Positions 5,710 through 10,416 of a stretch of 10,416 bases of DNA are shown here, one piece after another (position 1 is the first letter of the stretch; each line of letters starts with the position of its first letter). Below the pieces are notes generated by a model that was given only the letters and a program-made list of their open reading frames with translations, did not search any database and had not been told where the DNA came from. The stretch lies in the NCBI GenBank assembly GCA_018712885.1, contig DVGE01000295.1, positions 1-10,416 of the forward strand, written 5' to 3'. Position numbers and translations under genes: made by a program. The stretch is from Candidatus Pullichristensenella stercoripullorum. Lineage in GTDB: Bacteria > Bacillota > Clostridia > Christensenellales > Aristaeellaceae.

Positions 5710-6618
5710 ATGGAGCCTTTGAAACCCGCGCGGAATTACGAAGAGCAGATCGACCGGCTGATACAGTTTCACGCCCTGGAAATACAGGATCGCGACGCCG
5801 CGGCAGAGATACTGTCCCGCGTAAATTATTACCGCCTCAGCGCCTATGGCATCGGGCTCATGCGAAAGGACGACCGCGAGAAATACCAGCGCGGAATATC
5901 GCTTTTACATCTTTACCGACTCTATGAATTTGACAGCGCCTTGCGCAGCGCTCTGTTTCATCTGATCGAACACGTCGAGATCGAGTTGCGCACACAGTTT
6001 GCCTACCACCACTCGCTGCGATACGGGCCGGAGGGCTATCGCGACGCGGCGAATTTTTCAGACCGCCTCAACAATGCGGGAAAAAGCATCCATGCGATGA
6101 CCATGGAGAAGCTGGACGCCGAAATACAGCGGCAAAGGCATTTGCCATGCGTTCTCCATCATAAGGCGAAGTATGGCGGCCACTTTCCGGCATGGGCCGC
6201 TGTCGAGTTGTTTACCTTTGGCATGCTGTCCTCCATCTATTCTATTCTGAAGCTGGAAGATCAGAAACAGATCGCCGGTTTTTATGGGGTAAAGAGCATC
6301 CATCTGAGAAGCTGGATACAGAGTTTGGTCGAAGTGCGCAACCGTTGCGCGCATTATGGGCGGATATACAACATGCCCTTTGCGCAAGCCCCATATTTAT
6401 TCAGGGAATACAGGCCGTATCAAAGCAACAAGATTTTTCCCGTCCTGCTTGTACTGCACCGAATGACGAATGGCCGGTCCTGGTGGCGGGAGTTCTACCG
6501 TGTATTGACCGGCCTGATGCGCAACTACCCGGAAGCGCGCCCTGATTTTATGGGATTTCCGGAAAACTGGGAAGCACTTCTGGGGGCCGGAGTTGCGCCC
6601 GACAAAGCCGTCCATTGA
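5710..6618 (+). CDS. Abi_2-family (AbiD/AbiF-type) HEPN abortive-infection protein
   Basis: A 302-residue protein of the Abi_2 family. Seen: VNYYRLSAYG (residues 38-47), LYEFDSALR then IEHVEIELRTQFAYHH (86-101), WAAVELFTFGMLSSIY (162-177), and SLVEVRNRCAHYGRIYN (205-221). The last holds RNRCAH (Arg210-His215), the Rx4H motif of HEPN ribonucleases; Arg94/His100 in the middle motif may form a second, looser Rx5H site. Family members arrest phage-infected cells; AbiF has been characterised as a toxin held in check by an RNA and as the likely ancestor of Cas13. GGGAGG lies 7 nt before the ATG. No signal peptide or membrane segment. GC content is clearly lower than in dapF (about 43% over 6241-6300 against about 83% over 5341-5400), suggesting recent transfer. 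No CRISPR array is near. AbiD and AbiF cannot be separated with certainty by eye. Confidence 0.9.
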   Translation: MEPLKPARNYEEQIDRLIQFHALEIQDRDAAAEILSRVNYYRLSAYGIGLMRKDDREKYQRGISLLHLYRLYEFDSALRSALFHLIEHVEIELRTQFAYHHSLRYGPEGYRDAANFSDRLNNAGKSIHAMTMEKLDAEIQRQRHLPCVLHHKAKYGGHFPAWAAVELFTFGMLSSIYSILKLEDQKQIAGFYGVKSIHLRSWIQSLVEVRNRCAHYGRIYNMPFAQAPYLFREYRPYQSNKIFPVLLVLHRMTNGRSWWREFYRVLTGLMRNYPEARPDFMGFPENWEALLGAGVAPDKAVH

Positions 6619-6644
6619 AGCGCGTCTATCGCGCCTTGTATCAC
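6615..6644 (+). promoter_or_regulatory. Possible promoter of the secreted-protein gene
   Basis: TTGAAG (6615-6620, overlapping the Abi stop codon) and TATCAC (6639-6644), 18-nt spacer, each matching four of six consensus bases. Weak, but it is the only candidate in the 53-nt gap. If false, the secreted-protein gene depends on read-through from the Abi promoter. Confidence 0.35.
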
Positions 6645-6648
6645 AAGG
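6634..6648. repeat. Inverted repeat over the possible -10 box
   Basis: CCTTGT-ATC-ACAAGG, a perfect 6-bp inverted repeat with a 3-nt centre that covers the proposed -10. It could be an operator for a dimeric repressor or merely a small hairpin; no known operator consensus was recognised. Confidence 0.3.
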
Positions 6649-6671
6649 GAAAACTGGAAGGAGGATGCTGT

Positions 6672-7418
6672 ATGAAGAAACTGCTCATCTGCCTGCTGGC
6701 GCTTGTGCTGGCGGCGATCCCGGCGCTGGGCGAGGGGACGGAAACCGGCGCGCTGGAAGGCCCCGGCTTTGGCAGCGCCGAGGAAGCAGTGACGGCCTAT
6801 CTGGAAGCGATGAAGAATGGCGACGCGCGGGGCATGCTCTCCACCTTCGCCATCGAGACGTATGTGTCGGAGATGGACGCGCAGGCGGAACTTGAGCGAT
6901 ATGGAGCATTTATTCCCACCATTGGGATACGGGTGCCCTTGGGCGGGGACTATCAGCAGCAGGTAGCGGTGGCGGCGCGCTATGGGCAGTTGGTGGAGAG
7001 CCTTGCTTACCAGTGGATGCTGTTTTCCTGGCCGGAGGGGTATGAAGAGTTCGGTGGCACGACGATCAGTTTGACCGAAGACGGCGCCGCGGAGGCGTTC
7101 CTTACAAATCTGGCGGAGAACGATGCCGCCGCGCGGTGGCAGGAGATGGAGGTCGTGGGCTTCGTCGAGCCCGAGTTGATGTCCACCCAGTATTCGGATG
7201 GATCACAGAGCCGGGCTAGGCAGGCGGCGAGCCATGGCTGCGACGAGATCGTCAGCGTGGTCGCCAAATTGGACATCGGCGGCGAGGAATGGTACCAGTG
7301 CATGGACGCCGCCCGCTATGGCGAGAAGTGGTACAATCTCTCGCTGGTCGGCTACATCGGTCATTTGCTGGGGCTTTCGCTCTATTCCGGCGGCCTTGTC
7401 CCGGCCGCGGCGTTTTGA
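6672..7418 (+). CDS. Secreted protein of unknown function
   Basis: A 248-residue protein starting MKKLLICLLALVLAAIPALG, a clear Sec signal peptide with likely cleavage after Gly20 (no lipobox). The mature part opens with SAEEAVTAYLEAMKNGDARG, a helix typical of NTF2-like/SnoaL-like or DUF4878-type extracytoplasmic domains; this fold assignment is only an impression. No catalytic motif or membrane segment is visible; two cysteines occur late in the chain. The reading frame extends 19 codons upstream, but AAGGAGG sits 7 nt before the ATG at 6672, so that start is chosen. It lies 53 nt after the Abi gene on the same strand, yet its GC-rich composition matches the chromosome rather than the Abi gene, so I do not consider it part of the defence module. 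A strong terminator follows. Confidence 0.8.
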   Translation: MKKLLICLLALVLAAIPALGEGTETGALEGPGFGSAEEAVTAYLEAMKNGDARGMLSTFAIETYVSEMDAQAELERYGAFIPTIGIRVPLGGDYQQQVAVAARYGQLVESLAYQWMLFSWPEGYEEFGGTTISLTEDGAAEAFLTNLAENDAAARWQEMEVVGFVEPELMSTQYSDGSQSRARQAASHGCDEIVSVVAKLDIGGEEWYQCMDAARYGEKWYNLSLVGYIGHLLGLSLYSGGLVPAAAF

Positions 7419-7439
7419 GCGGCCTTCCAGCGGCAAAGT

Positions 7440-7471
7440 GCCGCCCCGCGATTTTGCGGGGCGGCGCTTTT
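7440..7471 (+). terminator. Intrinsic terminator after the secreted-protein gene
   Basis: A perfect 10-bp stem GCCGCCCCGC / GCGGGGCGGC with a 6-nt GATTTT loop, followed by GC and four T. It ends where the convergent minus-strand gene stops. On the minus strand only ACTTT follows the stem, so activity in that direction would be weaker, but it may serve both transcripts. Confidence 0.9.
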
Positions 7472-7980
7472 CACACGCGCTTCGTCCAAATGCGGCGGCG
7501 CTCGTCGTAGTCCCACCCGTCGCTGTCCAGCGGCTGGAACAGGGCCGCGTCCCCGGCGTTATCCAGCCGCGCCTCGGCGAGCCTTTCGTGGGTGACCGTC
7601 GCAAACCACACCTCCCCGCGGCGGTAAAAGCAGATGTCCTCGGGAAGGCCGCGCTCCACCGCCTCGAAGGGATTGGGCCAGGAGAGCACCACGTCCCGCG
7701 CCTGCGCGCTGGCGCGATAGCGCACATAGGCCTCGTGCGGGTCGCGGCCGTACTTGCCGGGCCAGTTTTCCAGGCCGCTTTTGCGCAGGGTCATTTCCCC
7801 GGACAGCGGGGCAAGCGCCGCGTCGTGGGCAAGGCGCTGATCCGTTTCGGAAAAGGGCTTGAGGCGGCGCGTGTGAAAGGAGAATTCCTCCGACGTGCGA
7901 AACAGGTAGCGCAGCACTTCCGCGTGCTTTTCCGCCATCGCCTCGTAGCGAAGGCGTATCCAGCGCTTTTCGGCGGCCAT
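7471..7980 (-). CDS. Conserved-looking hypothetical cytoplasmic protein
   Basis: A 169-residue charged protein I do not recognise. It starts MAAEKRWIRLRYEAMAEKHA, contains basic helical stretches and a tryptophan-rich second half (ENWPGKYGRDPHEAY, VLSWPNPFEAVERGLP, EVWFATVTHERL) and ends WDYDERRRIWTKRV. No signal peptide, membrane segment, cysteine cluster or known catalytic motif was seen. Evidence that it is real: AGGAGG lies 7 nt before the ATG, and the gene follows the polysaccharide deacetylase by 12 nt, its ribosome binding site overlapping that gene's TGA stop, so the two are probably translated in sequence. The opposite-strand frames across this region have no such signals. A link with the cell envelope is suggested only by the neighbour. 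Confidence 0.75.
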   Translation of the reverse strand: MAAEKRWIRLRYEAMAEKHAEVLRYLFRTSEEFSFHTRRLKPFSETDQRLAHDAALAPLSGEMTLRKSGLENWPGKYGRDPHEAYVRYRASAQARDVVLSWPNPFEAVERGLPEDICFYRRGEVWFATVTHERLAEARLDNAGDAALFQPLDSDGWDYDERRRIWTKRV

Positions 7981-7992
7981 GCGCCTTCCTCC

Positions 7993-9381
7993 TCAATCAA
8001 ACAGCGTCATATCCACCGTCGGGCCGGGCTGCAGGTTGCGCGGCGCGGTGGTGTGCACGGGCGCGGAAGCGGGCGCGGCGGTCGGCGCGGCCTGTTTTGC
8101 CGCGGAACCGGCGACGGTGCGCCCGTCGTTGGAGCGCGGGGCGTCGTCGGCAAAGAGCGCCTTTTGCGTTTCAGGGGTGGCGTCGCCGTTGGGCTGCATG
8201 CCGATGGCCTTCTGGAAGTAGCCCACGGCCATGTAGGTGGCGTCGCCGTAGACGCCGTCGGCCTTGCTGTCCAGCCAGCCCAGCTCGATGAGCCGCTGCT
8301 GGATGAGGTAGACGTCGTAGATGTAGTTGTGCGTCTTGTTGACCAGCTTGTATTCCTCGATCACGTAGGGGTCGGGCTCGGGCATGTCGGCCTCGGTGAG
8401 CGGCGAAGTTTCGTTTTCCGGGTAGCCGAACATCTCATTGAGCGTCACCAGCCGGTAGCCCTGCTGCGTGGCGTAGGGGATGAAGCCCAGCAGCAGCGAG
8501 CGGTCGGTGTCCGTGGTGTGGAACAGGTAGATGTTGCCCGGCGCGAGCTGGCTTTTGAGCTCGTCGACGCTGGAGGAGGAACCGCTCAGCGTCCAGTGCG
8601 CCATGCCGTAGTAGCCCATTTTTTCGATGTACTGATGCGTGCGCAGGTCGTGGCGGTTATCGCCGCCGCGCGTGCGCATGAAGTGCATCTGATAGTTGAC
8701 GCCCAACGTTTCGCTGACGATGCGGTTGTTCATGTAGATCTCCCGGGCCATGTCCTCCGTGCTCATGCGGTAGAAGGCCGGGTGGGTGTAGGTGTGGTTC
8801 TCCAGCTCCATACCGTTTTCGTAGGCGTAGCGGATCACTTCCCTGAGGCTCTCGCGCTCGAGGTTCTGGCCGATGGGCAGGATGGTCAGCTTGCCGCCGT
8901 TGTCGATGGCGCACTGCACGATCTGGCGCAGGTTCTCCGTCTGGTTGCAGTCGTCCACGGTGATGGCGATGATCTTCTCCGTGGTCTGCGCCTTGGAGAA
9001 GATGGGCAGATAACCGTCGGCCTCGGGCGTGGGGCGCAGGCCGTGCACTTCGTCGGCGGTGTAGGAATCGTCGCCGAGCGTTTCACTGGTGGGCGTGGCG
9101 GCGGCCGCCGGCGGCGCGGTGGGCGTGGGCGAAAGCGCCGGCGTCGGCGTGGGCGCAGGCGTGGCGGCGGGCGCGGTCAGCGCCAATGTGGGCGTCGCCT
9201 CCACGGGCGACCAGGCCGGCACGCTCTCGTCCCCGCCGCCCGAGGAGCAGCTGGGAATGATGATGGCCAGCGCGATGACCAGCAGCGTCGCCAGCGCGAT
9301 GATGAGCATCGGCAGGGGCGAATCCTTGCGGCGGCGTGCCTGCGCGCGGCGCGGCGCGGGCCTTCTCTTTGGCGTATACAT
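7993..9381 (-). CDS. Membrane-anchored NodB-like polysaccharide deacetylase with peptidoglycan-binding domain
   Basis: A 462-residue surface enzyme. An Arg/Lys-rich cytoplasmic tail (5-19) is followed by a membrane segment (25-42) ending in PSCSSGGG (an imperfect lipobox, so a signal anchor seems likelier), then a Pro/Thr/Ala linker (55-98). The NodB-like domain spans about 135-320: AITVDDCN with Asp143/Asp144, ENHTYTHP with the zinc-type His196 and His200, MRTRGGDNRH where most relatives have RPPxG, and IYLFHTTD with His288. Residues 350-410 (VYLIQQRLIELGWL, DGVYGDATYMAVGYFQ) are a PG_binding_1 domain. It probably deacetylates wall peptidoglycan or a surface polysaccharide. The DDG motif is changed to DDC, so the subfamily is divergent. 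The frame extends 61 codons upstream to an ATG at 9564, but that lies upstream of the promoter at 9508-9536; GGGAAG precedes the ATG at 9381 by 8 nt. Confidence 0.88.
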   Translation of the reverse strand: MYTPKRRPAPRRAQARRRKDSPLPMLIIALATLLVIALAIIIPSCSSGGGDESVPAWSPVEATPTLALTAPAATPAPTPTPALSPTPTAPPAAAATPTSETLGDDSYTADEVHGLRPTPEADGYLPIFSKAQTTEKIIAITVDDCNQTENLRQIVQCAIDNGGKLTILPIGQNLERESLREVIRYAYENGMELENHTYTHPAFYRMSTEDMAREIYMNNRIVSETLGVNYQMHFMRTRGGDNRHDLRTHQYIEKMGYYGMAHWTLSGSSSSVDELKSQLAPGNIYLFHTTDTDRSLLLGFIPYATQQGYRLVTLNEMFGYPENETSPLTEADMPEPDPYVIEEYKLVNKTHNYIYDVYLIQQRLIELGWLDSKADGVYGDATYMAVGYFQKAIGMQPNGDATPETQKALFADDAPRSNDGRTVAGSAAKQAAPTAAPASAPVHTTAPRNLQPGPTVDMTLFD

Positions 9382-9507
9382 CGGTAGATCTTCCCTTCCC
9401 CACGATATGCTTTGGTATATTTCGCCTCTTGGACGCACGCGGCGCGGCGCAGGTTCCCGAAAACGGCGGCGCGCGGCAAAACGCCCCCGGCAGAAGTTTC
9501 CATTTCT

Positions 9508-9536
9508 ATGATACCCGCGCCGCCCAGGAAAATCAA
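9508..9536 (-). promoter_or_regulatory. Promoter of the deacetylase operon
   Basis: TTGATT (9531-9536) and TATCAT (9508-9513, five of six consensus bases), 17-nt spacer, minus strand. The -35 contains the TGA stop of the upstream repeat-protein gene. It implies a leader of about 120 nt (9382-9500), in which I see no riboswitch. Confidence 0.6.
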
Positions 9537-10321
9537 GGCAAAAAAGCGAAGGGAAGACTGCCATTGTGCAACAAATCCTTTAAGAATACCGCCCTTTGCG
9601 TGCAGGTCGCCTTGCCGCCGGAACACGCGATGTTCGTCTCGGCATAGGTACAGCCTGTATTGGAACAGCTTACGTTGTGCGTCCCGTCGTTGTTGGACGT
9701 ATAGGTAAGGCTGTGTTCGCCCGCGGTTCTGTACGTGCCGCCGCAAAGCGTACAGACTGCGGCCTCGGTGCAGAACGTTGAACCGCCGGAACACGCAACG
9801 TTCGTCTCAGAATAGGTACAGTCTGTATTGGAACAGCTTACGTTGTGCGTCCCGTCGTTGTTGGACGTATAGATAAGGCTGTGTTCGCCCGCGGTTCTGT
9901 ACGTGCCGCCGCAAAGCGCACAGACCGCGTTCTCGGTACAGAGCGTTGAACCGCCGGAGCAGGGCTGGACGTCGCCCTCCGTATAGCTGCATCCCTCCCG
10001 CTGGCAGACCTGCGTGTGCGTGCCGTCGCCGTTCGGTCGCCACACGTAATCATGGGCGAATGGGTCGGGTATGCCGTACGTTGCTCCGCACACCTCGCAT
10101 ATGCGACCTCTCACGCAGGTCGCTGTGCCGCCCGAATGGGCTTGGTATTCTCGATCACATTCTCCACCGCAGTCTTCGCAAAGCATGGCTCGACTATGAG
10201 ATTCTGTCCCGAAAGATTCCCACTGCCCAACGGTCAATTTACCCCCGCAATACGGGCAAACGTCCTCCGCCAGCGCCGCCGCGCCCAGCAGCAAAATCAA
10301 CGCGGCGGCCAATATCGCCAT
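9533..10321 (-). CDS. Cysteine-rich secreted repeat protein, apparently damaged at both ends
   Basis: The open frame from the ATG at 10321 gives 262 residues: hydrophobic MAILAAALILLLGAAALAED (signal-peptide core), then CPYCGG and LCEDCGG pairs, then modules with the pattern CxxCG-x-Y ... N-x-DGTH-x3-C-x4-C. One divergent module (64-120) precedes two nearly identical 56-residue modules (121-176, 177-232). A fourth starts ACSGGKATCTQRAV and breaks at residue 246, where cysteine is expected, into an unrelated FLKDLLHNGSLPF tail. The Cys/His pattern suggests metal binding or disulfides in a surface protein; similar modules occur in Firmicute exported proteins, but I know no function. The strong ribosome binding site at 10349-10355 serves an ATG at 10342 in the same frame, giving MKKKF then TGA; without that stop the product would have a complete signal peptide. 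Translation may restart at 10321, or the gene may be a young pseudogene. Confidence 0.7.
   Translation of the reverse strand: MAILAAALILLLGAAALAEDVCPYCGGKLTVGQWESFGTESHSRAMLCEDCGGECDREYQAHSGGTATCVRGRICEVCGATYGIPDPFAHDYVWRPNGDGTHTQVCQREGCSYTEGDVQPCSGGSTLCTENAVCALCGGTYRTAGEHSLIYTSNNDGTHNVSCSNTDCTYSETNVACSGGSTFCTEAAVCTLCGGTYRTAGEHSLTYTSNNDGTHNVSCSNTGCTYAETNIACSGGKATCTQRAVFLKDLLHNGSLPFAFLP
9615..9950 (-). repeat. Two tandem 168-bp coding repeats
   Basis: Copies 9615-9782 and 9783-9950 are exactly 168 bp each (56 codons) and encode modules differing at seven residues. Long stretches are identical, for example the part encoding TYRTAGEHSL and TSNNDGTHNVSCSN. The near identity points to recent duplication and could cause copy-number change by recombination. 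Confidence 0.9.
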
Positions 10322-10348
10322 GATTCAAAACTTCTTTTTCATATTCTG

Positions 10349-10355
10349 CCTCCTT
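10349..10355 (-). promoter_or_regulatory. Ribosome binding site serving the interrupted start
   Basis: AAGGAGG, 6 nt before the ATG at 10340-10342. That ATG reads only M-K-K-K-F before an in-frame TGA (10325-10327). The next in-frame ATG, at 10319-10321, is 27 nt from this site, too far for direct use, so the site marks the original start of the repeat-protein gene. Confidence 0.75.
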
Positions 10356-10390
10356 CAGCCATTCCCTTCAGACAAACAAAGCCGCCGCCC

Positions 10391-10410
10391 AGAGGCCCGT
10401 TGCGGCCCCT
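10391..10410 (-). repeat. Hairpin at the right edge
   Basis: AGGGGCC / GGCCTCT (minus strand, one G-U pair) forms a 7-bp stem with a 6-nt loop. A T-rich stretch follows only after a further GC-rich block, so a terminator for a gene beyond the window is possible but not convincing. No promoter for the repeat-protein gene was found in 10343-10416. Confidence 0.25.
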
Positions 10411-10416
10411 GTGCGG

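Noticed and set aside
5517..5927. A small open frame running through the ncRNA leader
   Set aside because: It crosses the promoter and the stems in a frame without a ribosome binding site and overlaps the Abi start in another frame.
5710..6618. The Abi protein as a small Cas13
   Set aside because: Only 302 residues, one canonical Rx4H, Abi_2 motifs throughout, and no CRISPR repeats in the window. AbiF/AbiD type fits better.
7198..9387. A 729-codon open frame on the plus strand opposite the deacetylase
   Set aside because: No start signals, Arg/Gly/Val-rich low-complexity product, crosses the terminator at 7440-7471, and overlaps a well-supported minus-strand gene.
9615..9950. Direct repeats considered as a CRISPR array
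   Set aside because: The 168-bp units are adjacent without spacers and stay in frame as Cys-rich protein modules.
10325..10327. TGA read as tryptophan through an altered genetic code
   Set aside because: TGA ends dapF, pgcA, the fucosidase, the Abi gene, the secreted protein, the deacetylase and others, so it is an ordinary stop here.

Overview
The window looks like chromosomal DNA from a GC-rich anaerobic Firmicute (Clostridia, perhaps Christensenellales or Oscillospirales from an animal gut). This is inferred from strong AGGAGG-type ribosome binding sites, TTGACA/TATAAT-type promoters, a meso-DAP pathway gene, a rubrerythrin-family protein beside a DUF1858 protein, and an intracellular-type alpha-L-fucosidase. 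TGA is an ordinary stop here, since most genes end with it. I see no tRNA, rRNA, transposase or CRISPR array.

Left part (1-4479, all minus strand): a compact run DUF1858 protein -> rubrerythrin-like diiron protein -> phosphoglucomutase (PgcA type) -> ychF (cut by the left edge). Genes are 18 nt apart, then share an ATGA stop/start overlap, then an 82-nt gap precedes ychF. A promoter lies upstream of the DUF1858 gene. Before it comes a GH29 alpha-L-fucosidase with its own promoter, which shows that the first two possible ATGs are not the start.

Middle (4480-7471, plus strand): a near-consensus promoter drives dapF. Then comes the most interesting segment. A second near-consensus promoter is followed by a compact structured leader (6-bp closing stem, internal hairpin with a GCAA tetraloop, then a U run), and then by an Abi_2-family protein of the AbiD/AbiF type with an RNRCAH (Rx4H) HEPN motif. 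The segment is visibly poorer in GC than its neighbours. The layout promoter - small RNA - HEPN toxin matches the AbiF RNA-antitoxin modules proposed as the ancestors of Cas13. A secreted protein of unknown function follows and ends at a strong intrinsic terminator.

Right part (7471-10416, minus strand, convergent): a cysteine-rich secreted repeat protein that looks damaged at both ends (TGA at codon 6 of the best start; third repeat module broken off). Then, from its own promoter, comes a membrane-anchored NodB-like polysaccharide deacetylase with a peptidoglycan-binding domain, followed 12 nt later by a small unknown cytoplasmic protein.
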